This document shows positions 1 to 6,759 of a stretch of 34,982 nucleotides of DNA, in pieces (position 1 is the stretch's first letter; each line of letters starts with the position of its first letter). This DNA is from JBDRMN01 sp043812055 (GTDB taxonomy: Bacteria; Patescibacteriota; Gracilibacteria; JAHISY01): contig JBDRMN010000011.1 in the NCBI GenBank assembly GCA_043812055.1, forward strand, positions 1 through 34,982, given 5' to 3'. Below the pieces are notes generated by a model. That model was not told the origin of the DNA. It worked only from the letters and a program-made list of their open reading frames with translations, and searched no databases. Position numbers and translations under genes: made by a program.

Positions 1-1
1 G

Positions 2-103
2 CTAGAGGCAGCTCTCGAAAAGAAACAGGCTAGGGACAAATTACTCAAGATCGTATTACCCAAACTCTCTGGTACACTATTACCGAAAACCATTACTGAG
101 TAA
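2..103 (+). CDS. C-terminal end of an unidentified protein (partial)
   Basis: An open frame enters from the left edge and ends at TAA 101-103, giving 33 residues that begin LEAALEKKQARDKLLK and end KTITE. The first half looks helical and Lys/Glu-rich. No family can be recognised from so short a piece. A gap of about 50 bases separates it from the glycosyltransferase start, so it is probably the end of an upstream gene on the same strand. It could also be a chance open frame. Confidence 0.35.
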   Translation, partial: LEAALEKKQARDKLLKIVLPKLSGTLLPKTITE

Positions 104-141
104 ACATTAGTTCAGGGACTTCTTCGGATGAGAATAGACTC

Positions 142-150
142 TGCTAAAAT
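142..150 (+). promoter_or_regulatory. Extended -10 promoter of the glycosyltransferase gene
   Basis: TGCTAAAAT is an extended -10 box. The hexamer ends at 150 and the GTG start codon is at 157, where transcription would be expected to begin. The mRNA is therefore predicted to be leaderless. No good -35 is visible (TTCGGA at 123-128 is a weak candidate). Confidence 0.55.
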
Positions 151-156
151 CTATCC

Positions 157-1317
157 GTGAATATCGGAATAGATTTACGTGCGTTGGCAGGGGGGTCTGT
201 CTCGGGAGTGACGGTTTATTTACACTCGCTTTTGTTGGAACTTTTTAGATTGGATGATCGGAATCGTTACTTTCTCTGGTTTAATTCAGCCAAAGAGAAA
301 GTTCCGGCACTTGATCTCCCCCACTCTCCTCGCTTCAAACTAATCCATACCCGGCATTCCAATCGTAAGCTCAACTTGGAACTTTCACTGCGGGGGAAAC
401 CTTTCCTCGATCGGTTAATTCTCGATACGGAGGAGCGGAAGAATGAGAAGCTGGATTTGTTTTGGCTCCCCGATCCACGGCCGGTCGCGTTGTCTCCGGA
501 TTGTAAATTAGTCGCGACAATCCACGACCTCAGTCCGGAGCTTTACCAACAGTTCTTTTCTCTCAAAACTCGCTTCTGGCACAAGTTGCTACGGATGAAG
601 CATATTGCCGAGAGAGCGGACCTCCTCATCACTCCTTCGCAGGCCACGGCAGGAGATCTGGAAAGATTGTGGAATATTGCAGCGGACAAAATTGCGGTTA
701 CGCCGCTGGGGGTGGCGGATGATTTGCAAAGAACGAATCCAGGAAAGATTCGTCAAAAATATAATTTGCCGGAAAAATTTGTTCTCAGTCTCAGCACACT
801 GGAGCCGCGGAAAAATTTGGGAATATTGATTAAGGCGTTCACTGATCTGAAACAGGAAATTGATTTGCCGCATGAGTTGGTGCTGGCGGGTAAAAGGGAT
901 TCAAAAATTTTTGCCAATCCGGAAACTGGAAACTGGAAACTGGCAACTGGTGGGAGGATCCATTTCCCCGGTTTTATCGCCGAAAGTGACAAAGCGGCAC
1001 TCTTATCAGCCGCAGATGCCTTCTGCTTCCCCTCGATTTATGAAGGCTTCGGCCTGCCGGCTCTCGAAGCAATGAAAGTGGGTACTCCCCTGTTGGCTGC
1101 TGACATCCCGGCTATCCGGGAAGTTTGTGGTGACGCAGCGAAATTAATTCCGCCGAGAAACGTAGACGCGTGGAGGGTAGCATTGCAGAAAGTGCTGACG
1201 GATTCTGAATTACGTGAGGAAATGAGCCGGGCGGGTATCCGGCGGGCCCAGAAGTTCGGCTGGAAACGAACGGCGAAGGAGACACTGAAGGCCTTTGAAA
1301 AAGTTGGCAAACCGTAG
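157..1317 (+). CDS. GT4-type glycosyltransferase (group 1)
   Basis: This 386-residue protein has the GT-B layout of family 4 retaining glycosyltransferases. It starts MNIGIDLRALAGG (nucleotide-sugar enzymes of this family often begin with such a G-rich strand), has the inter-domain segment STLEPRKNLGILIKAF near residue 212, and the donor-binding block EGFGLPALEAM near residue 296 with the catalytic-type Glu. It probably transfers a sugar to a cell-surface polysaccharide or lipid; donor and acceptor cannot be told. The start is GTG, chosen because the -10 box ends six bases before it. Residues around 255-265 (PETGNWKLATGG) are encoded by an AACTGG repeat also found elsewhere in the window. A second GT4 gene lies at 23721-24851. 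Confidence 0.9.
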   Translation: MNIGIDLRALAGGSVSGVTVYLHSLLLELFRLDDRNRYFLWFNSAKEKVPALDLPHSPRFKLIHTRHSNRKLNLELSLRGKPFLDRLILDTEERKNEKLDLFWLPDPRPVALSPDCKLVATIHDLSPELYQQFFSLKTRFWHKLLRMKHIAERADLLITPSQATAGDLERLWNIAADKIAVTPLGVADDLQRTNPGKIRQKYNLPEKFVLSLSTLEPRKNLGILIKAFTDLKQEIDLPHELVLAGKRDSKIFANPETGNWKLATGGRIHFPGFIAESDKAALLSAADAFCFPSIYEGFGLPALEAMKVGTPLLAADIPAIREVCGDAAKLIPPRNVDAWRVALQKVLTDSELREEMSRAGIRRAQKFGWKRTAKETLKAFEKVGKP

Positions 1318-1343
1318 CGACGCAAGATCTTGCGTCGCTACGG
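1312..1343. repeat. 32-bp perfect palindrome overlapping the GT stop codon
   Basis: CCGTAGCGACGCAAGA is followed directly by its exact reverse complement. The palindrome includes the TAG stop codon (1315-1317) and lies between the GT gene and the proA promoter. It has no following T-run right next to it (GGGGTAAATAAAGGGCTTTTTT follows at a distance), so it may be a terminator-like hairpin or a dispersed palindromic element. Confidence 0.8.
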
Positions 1344-1367
1344 GGTAAATAAAGGGCTTTTTTGGGT

Positions 1368-1373
1368 TAAAAT
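1368..1373 (+). promoter_or_regulatory. -10 box of proA, leaderless arrangement
   Basis: TAAAAT at 1368-1373 is followed by six bases (GACTGT) and then the ATG of proA at 1380. This spacing puts the transcription start on the A of the start codon. No clear -35 is seen; the upstream stretch is T-rich. Confidence 0.5.
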
Positions 1374-1379
1374 GACTGT

Positions 1380-2624
1380 ATGAATTTAAGAACCCAGCTC
1401 GAGAAAGCACGCGACGCTTCACGCGAAGTGGCTTTGCTCTCTACGGCAGAGAAGAATGCTGCGCTAAAGCGTATTGCTGCGGCTCTCGTTCGCAACGCCA
1501 AGAAGATTGAAACGGCGAATATTAAGGATTTGAAATTGGGTGAACGGAAAGGTTTGGGTGAGAAGCTAGATCGTTTGAAATTCGACACGGCGAGGATCAA
1601 GGCGAGCGCGAAAGAAGTTGGCAAAGTTATGAAGCTGCCTGATCCGGTTGGACGCGTTCTCGAAAATCACAAGCCTTTGGCGAAGTTCAAGTTGCAGCGG
1701 GTTGCTGTCCCGCTCGGCGTGATCGCGATGATTTACGAGTCGCGGCCAAATGTGACGGTGGATGCGATTGCGCTTTCTCTGAAATCCGGGAATGCCATCG
1801 TGCTCCGGGGCAGCTCGGAGGCGTTGAACTCAAACCGGGCAATTGTGAAAGTTATTCACGCAGCCCTGCAGGGTACGAAAGTTCCGGCGGAAGCAGTCCA
1901 ACTAATTGATTCAGCCAATCGTAAGGTTGTCGGCCAACTGCTGAAGGCACGCGAATACATTGACCTGGTCATTCCTCGCGGTGGTCCGGGTTTGATTGAC
2001 TTCGTGGTAAACGCTTCCGCGATTCCGGTAATCGAAACGGGAGCGAGTGTTGTCCACCTTTACGTTGATCAAAAAGTGGATCTCGCGAAGGCGGTAAAGA
2101 TTGCGGTTAATGGCAAAACTCGGCGAGTTTCCATCTGTAATGCACTCGACACTTTGCTTGTGCATGAAAAAATCGCCAAGAAATTCTTAGGAAAGTTATT
2201 ACCGGAACTAGAGAAATTTAAAGTGAGAGTTCACACCGAAAACAAGTTCAAAAAATATTTTTCTGGCAACTTCCAACTGGCAACTAGTAACTACTCCAAA
2301 GAATGGTTGAGTTACGATTTGAATTTGAAGATTGTGAAAAATGTTGATGATGCAATTAAGCACATCCAAAAGTATTCCCTCCAGCATACCGAAGCAATCG
2401 TTACCGAAGACAAGAAGACAGCAGAAAAGTTTTTACAGACAGTGGATGCAGCCTGTGTGTACCACAATCTTTCGACACAATTCAGTGATGGGGGTGAGTT
2501 TGGGCTCGGTGCGGAAATCGGGATTTCTACGCAAAAGCTCCACGCCCGCGGCCCTTTCGCGCTTGAAGCGCTAACTACTTACAAGTGGGTGGGGCGAGGA
2601 AGGGGTGAAGTGCGAGGAAATTAA
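1380..2624 (+). CDS. proA: Gamma-glutamyl phosphate reductase (ProA)
   Basis: ProA reduces L-glutamyl 5-phosphate with NADPH to glutamate 5-semialdehyde, the second step of proline synthesis in the cytoplasm. The 414 residues cover the whole aldehyde-dehydrogenase-like fold at normal family length. Visible landmarks are IYESRPNVTVDA near residue 115, LRGSSEA near 140, the catalytic Cys253 in VSICNALDTLLVH, and the C-terminal EALTTYKWVGRG. A segment near residue 300 (GNFQLATSNY) is encoded by the AACTGG repeat and looks like extra sequence before KEWLSYDLN. The partner kinase gene proB is not in the window; the kinase at 5874 is of the LysZ type instead. Expression is predicted from the -10 box just before the ATG. 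Confidence 0.96.
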   Translation: MNLRTQLEKARDASREVALLSTAEKNAALKRIAAALVRNAKKIETANIKDLKLGERKGLGEKLDRLKFDTARIKASAKEVGKVMKLPDPVGRVLENHKPLAKFKLQRVAVPLGVIAMIYESRPNVTVDAIALSLKSGNAIVLRGSSEALNSNRAIVKVIHAALQGTKVPAEAVQLIDSANRKVVGQLLKAREYIDLVIPRGGPGLIDFVVNASAIPVIETGASVVHLYVDQKVDLAKAVKIAVNGKTRRVSICNALDTLLVHEKIAKKFLGKLLPELEKFKVRVHTENKFKKYFSGNFQLATSNYSKEWLSYDLNLKIVKNVDDAIKHIQKYSLQHTEAIVTEDKKTAEKFLQTVDAACVYHNLSTQFSDGGEFGLGAEIGISTQKLHARGPFALEALTTYKWVGRGRGEVRGN

Positions 2625-2626
2625 CT

Positions 2627-2932
2627 TTATACGACAGTAGCCCTGGGGTCCGCTATATCTCGTCTTAGCGCTACAATGACATTATCTGTCCATATTGGCT
2701 CATTTGTGAGAAAAGCATTGTCTGTTCCTATCCTAACTTCACAAATAATCTTATCTCCAGATAAACCTTCCTTTGGCTCTGCTGTTATGATTCGGTAGAC
2801 ACCTTTTTCATCGACGCCTAGGGCAATCTGATTGTCCTTATCAGGCATCCTATTTACATCAAAACCAATAGCTTCTAATAATTTTACCAGTTCATTAATT
2901 TTTTTTTCGCAAGGAGAGATAGATTCATTCAT
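2627..2932 (-). CDS. Small protein of unknown function, paralog A
   Basis: I do not recognise this 101-residue protein. It aligns without gaps to the neighbouring 102-residue protein at 3054-3362: both have a Cys near residue 8-11, an L..L...FDV block near 20-29, CEVR at 64-67, Trp81 and a DP pair at 95-96. It has no signal peptide or membrane segment and looks like a small cytoplasmic alpha/beta domain. It converges with proA, with stop codons two bases apart. A TTGCAA-16-TAAAAT promoter lies at 2962-2989, about 30 bases before the ATG. AT content is higher than in the flanking biosynthetic genes. Confidence 0.75.
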   Translation of the reverse strand: MNESISPCEKKINELVKLLEAIGFDVNRMPDKDNQIALGVDEKGVYRIITAEPKEGLSGDKIICEVRIGTDNAFLTNEPIWTDNVIVALRRDIADPRATVV

Positions 2933-2961
2933 ACTTTGGGAGTTTAAAAATTAAGAATGAT

Positions 2962-2989
2962 ATTTTAACTCAAAAATTAATCTTTGCAA
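2962..2989 (-). promoter_or_regulatory. Promoter of small gene A
   Basis: On the minus strand TTGCAA (2989-2984) and TAAAAT (2967-2962) are separated by 16 bases. Transcription would start near 2955, leaving a leader of about 23 bases that contains TTTTTAAACTC, a motif shared with the leader of small gene B. Confidence 0.5.
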
Positions 2990-3053
2990 GTCCCCCGTTA
3001 GTTTTTTACCAGATGGGATCATACAGGTCTGAACTGCGCGAGATGCGAGGAAA

Positions 3054-3362
3054 CTAAAAGCCCACTTTTCCTGTGGGATCTCGCATGTGCTGATCTAATG
3101 TAGCGACGAATTTTTTCGACCAACCTTTTTTACTAGTGTAGAAAACCTCGCCCACATTTGCTCTAACTTCGCAAACAAGCGAAGCTTCAGGATCATCGAT
3201 TTTTTCTAATGCTACTTCGATAGTTTGTTTCTGTCCGTACTTTTTTACTTCTATCTTGCCTGCGGTTACTGAACTTACGTCGAAGTTATTTTTCCTTAGC
3301 GCACCAGCCAAATCCGCAACTGTTTCTTGGCAAAGTTCCAAAGCAGAGGTAGATTTAGTCAT
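3054..3362 (-). CDS. Small protein of unknown function, paralog B
   Basis: This 102-residue protein is colinear with the product of 2627-2932: Cys11, FDV at 27-29, VCEVR at 63-67, Trp81 and RDP at 94-96 match in position. It is richer in Lys. The conserved CEVR and W...L..DP pattern is not one I can assign to a named family. The stop codon overlaps a 14-base near-copy of the end of proA (3044-3057 versus 2611-2624), suggesting that genes A and B arose by tandem duplication next to proA. The ATG at 3362 follows a leader that resembles that of gene A. Confidence 0.75.
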   Translation of the reverse strand: MTKSTSALELCQETVADLAGALRKNNFDVSSVTAGKIEVKKYGQKQTIEVALEKIDDPEASLVCEVRANVGEVFYTSKKGWSKKFVATLDQHMRDPTGKVGF

Positions 3363-3400
3363 GATTTTAGAGTTTAAAATTTAAATAAATGATGATTCTA

Positions 3401-3742
3401 CTACTGAAAAACTTTCATTTTGCCTTTCAGCACTAATTTGCGGTCGTCTTTTGTTCCGCTGCCATGAGTTTTTTCCACGGCCTGTCTCGTATCATCTTGA
3501 ATTTCCTGCGGCGTAACCTCGTATTTATCTCCTTTAACTTGTTTTATTGCGGCAATTAGCTCTTCAATTTTATCTCTTAAGCGCTCCGGAATTCTTAAAT
3601 ATATTCCGTCATTATCCCACCAACCGTCTACCGAAAAGCCCATTCGTTTAAGATTGGCTGTTAAAGCTTCTTTGCCGCGATTTGCCTGCCTGTATTCTCC
3701 ATCTTTGGGGGCGACTATGATTAATGCCTGCTTTTCACCCAT
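3401..3742 (-). CDS. Small protein of unknown function, gene C
   Basis: The 113-residue protein begins MGEKQALIIVAPKDGEYRQ. The frame is open further upstream to 3817, but that extension would be encoded by the antisense of a repeated promoter-like sequence, so I chose the ATG at 3742. Residues 27-50 (LTANLKRMGFSVDGWWDNDG) resemble the L..L...GFDV..D block of genes A and B, so a distant relationship is possible. The C-terminal half is charged, with IEELIAAIKQVKGDKYEVTPQEI. No function can be given. Confidence 0.65.
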   Translation of the reverse strand: MGEKQALIIVAPKDGEYRQANRGKEALTANLKRMGFSVDGWWDNDGIYLRIPERLRDKIEELIAAIKQVKGDKYEVTPQEIQDDTRQAVEKTHGSGTKDDRKLVLKGKMKVFQ

Positions 3743-3802
3743 GTTTTTAAAGTAAAAAATAAAAGGAGTTGATTTTCCTTTGGATGTGCTTGTATTTGCA
3801 AT

Positions 3803-3836
3803 TCTTGCTGAACACAAAATTTATGCTAAAATAAGC
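3803..3836 (+). repeat. 34-bp promoter-like direct repeat, copy 1
   Basis: This sequence is identical over 34 bases to 4703-4736, exactly 900 bases downstream. It contains TTGCTG, a 16-base spacer and extended -10 TGCTAAAAT. Copy 2 sits in front of lysY. Copy 1 points into the 3' side of the convergent small genes and has no plus-strand gene behind it, so it is either an orphan promoter or a relic left when small genes D and E were inserted. Confidence 0.8.
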
Positions 3837-3845
3837 ACCTTGCCA

Positions 3846-3905
3846 GTCACCCCTGCCTGTCGGAGCCGAAAGCTCGCCTTTGGCGCGGGCAGGTACCCTG
3901 GGTGA
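3846..3905. repeat. GC-rich inverted repeat after the orphan promoter
   Basis: GTCACCC (3846-3852) pairs with GGGTGAC (3899-3905), and CCTGCC pairs with GGCAGG inside it. The loop contains GCTCGCCTTTGGCGCGGGC, like the CCGCC/GGCGG palindrome family dispersed through the window. It begins a few bases after the start predicted for copy 1 of the repeated promoter, so a short structured transcript is possible. Confidence 0.55.
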
Positions 3906-3940
3906 CGGAGTAAAAGTTTAGGTTTATTAAAAAACTTCTT

Positions 3941-4294
3941 CTATCTTTTCATCAATAACGCTAGTACTTTTCTAGCTTGAGCAGGGTCTGCTTTTTCTTG
4001 CTTGCTTAATTTCACTTTTCTAACATGAAAAATAGTCAATAGGTTTCCACCCCTTTCTCCTTCCTCACATTCTAAAAAGAATTCTTCTCCCCCCAAAGTA
4101 ACCTCTTCTCCACCTTCATCTATACTAATTTCCACTCTTTCACCATTAACTTCAAAAATTAAATTCATACAATCCCTCATTCCTATAATTGTTCCTTTGA
4201 TGAATTTAATTCCATCTCTTTCCTCTCCTTCTTTCAAAGTAAAAGATTCTAGAGTTGGGGTTTCTACCGTTTCTTTAGGTTGAGGGTTTTCCAT
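3941..4294 (-). CDS. Small acidic protein of unknown function, gene D
   Basis: This 117-residue protein is strongly acidic in its first 90 residues (stretches such as EGEERDG, SIDEGGEEVTLGGEE and LECEEGERGG) and basic at the end (KVKLSKQEKADPAQARKVLALLMKR). Alternating hydrophobic positions (KGTIIGMRDCMNLIFEV, NLLTIFHVRKVKL) suggest a small beta-rich domain followed by a helix. I recognise no family. It lies with gene E between the two copies of the 34-bp promoter repeat, reads opposite to lysY and is AT-rich. Confidence 0.65.
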   Translation of the reverse strand: MENPQPKETVETPTLESFTLKEGEERDGIKFIKGTIIGMRDCMNLIFEVNGERVEISIDEGGEEVTLGGEEFFLECEEGERGGNLLTIFHVRKVKLSKQEKADPAQARKVLALLMKR

Positions 4295-4362
4295 TTTTAA
4301 AAAGTTAAGGAATTGATTTTATTGATAAATTTTCTTTTTACAATTTTTTTTGTCTACCGATC

Positions 4363-4411
4363 CCGCCCTCCTCCTTCGCCAAGGCTATGGAAGACAAGTC
4401 AGCGGGCAGGC
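4363..4411. repeat. CCGCC/GGCGG-type palindromic repeat
   Basis: CCCGCC, CTTCGCCAAGGCTATGG and GCGGGCAGG form the same imperfect stem pattern as the repeats at 8207-8273, 24957-24987, 27820-27852, 27991-28092 and 32547-32578. It lies between small genes D and E. Confidence 0.6.
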
Positions 4412-4434
4412 CCTGGGGTCGCTTGACAGACTGA

Positions 4435-4641
4435 TTAAGCTTCCGCAGCTTCAGCAACCTCTTTCCTGACTCGGAAAATAACCGCTCTATTCTCTTGATC
4501 TTCGCCCAAAGGAACTTTCCTAGTTTCGTGTCCTTTTGCTGCCCGATCTTCTCTGCTGCCTATACCAATTTGCCATTTGCCTTTTCCGTCGTCCGGAGGA
4601 AAACTGACACTTTCTAGATCTTGTTTTAGGGCGTTGTTCAT
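4435..4641 (-). CDS. Small protein of unknown function, gene E
   Basis: The 68-residue product begins MNNALKQDLESVSFPPDDGKGKWQ and continues with GSREDRAAKGHETRKVPLGEDQENRAVIFRVRKE, ending in an Ala/Glu helix. It is hydrophilic and probably cytoplasmic. No family is recognised. It is divergent from lysY, whose promoter repeat lies about 60 bases away, and is the first gene of the minus-strand island. It could be a chance ORF, though the codon pattern and the clean ATG favour a gene. Confidence 0.5.
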   Translation of the reverse strand: MNNALKQDLESVSFPPDDGKGKWQIGIGSREDRAAKGHETRKVPLGEDQENRAVIFRVRKEVAEAAEA

Positions 4642-4702
4642 AATTCTGGGGATTAAATAATTTAGTGGGTTATTTTTTCAGAGTTGCTCCTATCCGACAA
4701 GC

Positions 4703-4736
4703 TCTTGCTGAACACAAAATTTATGCTAAAATAAGC
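4703..4736 (+). promoter_or_regulatory. Promoter of the lysY-lysZ operon (repeat copy 2)
   Basis: TTGCTG (4705-4710), 16 bases, then TAAAAT (4727-4732) preceded by TG (extended -10). Transcription should start near 4739, about 18 bases before the TTG start codon of lysY. The whole element is identical to 3803-3836. Confidence 0.65.
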
Positions 4737-4756
4737 GCCCCTTAACCATTTGTTTT

Positions 4757-5836
4757 TTGGCCAAACTAACAGCTGCTATTCTCGGAGCTTCGGGCTACGT
4801 GGGCGGTGAAATCGCGCGGATTTTGCTCACACATCCGGATTTTGAGCTGAAGTTCGTGACGAGTGAGGGTAATGCGAAGAAGCCGCTGGCCAAGATTCAT
4901 CCGAATCTCCGGGGTGTCACGGATTTGAAGTTTTGCAAAATTAGTGAGGTTGAGAAGGTCGATGTTGTTTTCTCCTGTCTCCCCCATGGCGAACTTTCGC
5001 AGAAAATTAAAGAAGTCGAAGCGCTCGGAGACAAAATCATTGATTCATCCGCTGACTTCCGACTAAAAGACCCCAAAAATTTTGAGAAATGGTATGGAGA
5101 GGCACACGCTGCCCCGGCTGAAATTAAAAACTGGGTTTACGGATTGCCGGAAATTCACTCCGCCGAAATAAAAAAGGCTAAGAAGATTGCTATTCCTGGT
5201 TGTACCGCCACTGCTGCTATTCTCTCGATCTACCCTCTCGTGAAAGCGGGAGTTGTTGATGCGGAGAAAATTGTTTTTGATCTGAAGGTTGGCTCAAGCG
5301 GATCAGGCAATAAACCGGACAGCGGTTCCCATCATCCGGAACGAGCGGGAGTGCTGCGAAGTTACAAGCTCGCCGGTCACCGACACACGGGTGAGGTTAT
5401 CCAAGAGCTGGGGCTCAAAAACGTTCCCGGCTATTCGATTACGAGTACACCGGAAGTGCGAGGAATCGTTTGTCACGCGCATGCGTTTTTAACCAAGGAC
5501 ATTAGCGATAAGGAGATCTGCCCTTCGACAGGCTCAGGACAAATCGATAAATCGATTTGGAAGATCTATCGGGAGGCCTATTCGAAAGCTCCGTTTATCC
5601 GGATTGTAAAAGAGGCGAACGGAATTCATGCGCTTCCCGAGCCGAAGATATTAAGCGGCACGAATTTCTGTGATGTGGGCTGGGTGCTAGATAGCGATGC
5701 GAAGCAAATCGTCGCCGTCAGCGCGCTTGATAATCTCGGCAAAGGCGCCGCTGGAGCGAGTGTGCAGTGTGCGAATTTGACTTTTGGTTTAGATGAGAAA
5801 GCGGGGTTGGAATTTTTAGGACTACACCCATGTTAG
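4757..5836 (+). CDS. lysY: ArgC/LysY-type N-acyl-glutamyl/aminoadipyl phosphate reductase
   Basis: The enzyme reduces an acyl phosphate to the semialdehyde with NADPH in arginine or lysine synthesis. The 359 residues show the Rossmann start AILGASGYVGGEIARIL, the catalytic Cys149 in PGCTATAA, and the SHHPERAG and GHRHTGEV blocks with His208 and His210. The pattern SHHPERAG, EAYSKAPFIRIVKE, the GTNFCDVG block and the ending LEFLGLHP follow what I remember of LysY (the LysW-carrier reductase) more closely than classical ArgC. The start is TTG. The segment CPSTGSGQ near residue 256-263 is encoded by an inserted palindromic repeat. A LysZ-type kinase follows 37 bases later. No lysW is present here, so whether the acyl group is LysW or acetyl remains inference. 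Confidence 0.88.
   Translation: MAKLTAAILGASGYVGGEIARILLTHPDFELKFVTSEGNAKKPLAKIHPNLRGVTDLKFCKISEVEKVDVVFSCLPHGELSQKIKEVEALGDKIIDSSADFRLKDPKNFEKWYGEAHAAPAEIKNWVYGLPEIHSAEIKKAKKIAIPGCTATAAILSIYPLVKAGVVDAEKIVFDLKVGSSGSGNKPDSGSHHPERAGVLRSYKLAGHRHTGEVIQELGLKNVPGYSITSTPEVRGIVCHAHAFLTKDISDKEICPSTGSGQIDKSIWKIYREAYSKAPFIRIVKEANGIHALPEPKILSGTNFCDVGWVLDSDAKQIVAVSALDNLGKGAAGASVQCANLTFGLDEKAGLEFLGLHPC
5521..5541. repeat. In-frame palindromic repeat within lysY
   Basis: CCCTTCGACAGGCTCAGGAC is a dispersed repeat type I know from many bacterial genomes. Here it is read in frame as CPSTGSGQ, between DKEI and the helix SIWKIYREAY. The reductase family normally has a shorter loop at this point, so it looks like an insertion that the protein tolerates. 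Confidence 0.6.
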
Positions 5837-5873
5837 TCCGTGGAACTTAGAACTTAAAACGTAAAACGTAGAA

Positions 5874-6668
5874 ATGTTAATTCTTAAATTCGGAGGCGGG
5901 AAAGACATCAACCTTGAAGCCTTGGCAAAAAATGCTGCGGAACTTCAAAAATCGAGCAAGCAAATTATTATCGTTACCGGGGCGAATGCGAAGCTTTCGG
6001 AAGTTCAGCAGGAGCGAGGAATTGAGCCAAAAATGATTACGAGTGAACGGGGTGAGCAATCACGGTTCACGGATGCGGCGACTTTGGAATTGCTGAAGGA
6101 AATTTACGGTGGAGTCGCGGATGGAGTGGCGAAGATTATTAACGAGAATGGCGGTGAAGCTGTTTCCCAGCTTGCTTCTAAAGACTCAATAATTTTAGCT
6201 AAACAACACGGACGGATGCGGGTACAGGATGGTGAAAAAGTTAAAGTGATTGAGGGCGATCTCACGGGCAGCATTCAGGAAGTTAATGCAGCAAAAATCG
6301 AAGAGATTTTAGAAAGCGGAAAGATTTTGGTGACTACTCCCCCAGCCGCAACTGAAGATGGGAAAGAAGTTAATGTTGACGGTGACAAAATCGCCGCTGC
6401 AATTGCGAAAGAACTAAAAGCGGATAAGTTAATTTTCTTCGCCGATACTCCGGGACTGCTGGAAGATGTTGAGAACGAGGAAACTTTGATCAAAGAAATT
6501 CCGGTGGCAAAGGCAGATGAATACGCCGTGGGTCGAATGAAGAAGAAGGTTTTGGCGGCCAAGCGGGCGATTGAGGCGGGAGTGCAGGAAGTTATTTTCG
6601 CGGATGGACGAGCTATCAAAGATCCGATTGGAAAAGCATTGGGAGGAGGAGGCACACGAGTTTTTTGA
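5874..6668 (+). CDS. lysZ: LysZ/ArgB-type amino-acid kinase
   Basis: This 264-residue amino-acid kinase would phosphorylate the side carboxylate of a protected glutamate or aminoadipate, supplying the lysY product. Visible signs are the N-terminal LILKFGGGKDI, NVDGDKIAAAIAKEL near residue 165-180, ADTPGLLED, and the C-terminal GRMKKKVLAA...EVIFADGRAIKDPIGKAL, which follows LysZ of the LysW pathway rather than acetylglutamate kinase. The usual VHGG[GS] loop reads VTGANA near residue 38, an unusual change in a substrate-phosphate-binding turn. It lacks the extra C-terminal domain of ProB, so it is unlikely to be glutamate 5-kinase, though proA lies nearby. It is presumably cotranscribed with lysY; the gap carries no promoter. 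Confidence 0.85.
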   Translation: MLILKFGGGKDINLEALAKNAAELQKSSKQIIIVTGANAKLSEVQQERGIEPKMITSERGEQSRFTDAATLELLKEIYGGVADGVAKIINENGGEAVSQLASKDSIILAKQHGRMRVQDGEKVKVIEGDLTGSIQEVNAAKIEEILESGKILVTTPPAATEDGKEVNVDGDKIAAAIAKELKADKLIFFADTPGLLEDVENEETLIKEIPVAKADEYAVGRMKKKVLAAKRAIEAGVQEVIFADGRAIKDPIGKALGGGGTRVF

Positions 6669-6709
6669 TAACTTAGAACGTAGAACGCAGAACGTGTAAT
6701 AAAACCATT

Positions 6710-6738
6710 TTGCTTTCCAGAAAAACTTTATCTAAAAT
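6710..6738 (+). promoter_or_regulatory. Promoter of rpsJ
   Basis: TTGCTT (6710-6715), 17 bases, TAAAAT (6733-6738). The following AATCCCCCAGCTT is almost identical to the sequence after the -10 box of the rplC promoter (7422-7434). Transcription should start near 6745, 15 bases before the ATG. Confidence 0.7.
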
Positions 6739-6759
6739 CCCCCAGCTTTAAAGAGTTCT

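Noticed and set aside
5874..6668. Glutamate 5-kinase (ProB) as partner of ProA
   Set aside because: The C-terminal GRMKKKVLAA and VIFADGR blocks and the absence of a PUA domain fit LysZ/ArgB-type kinases, and it follows the LysY-type reductase.
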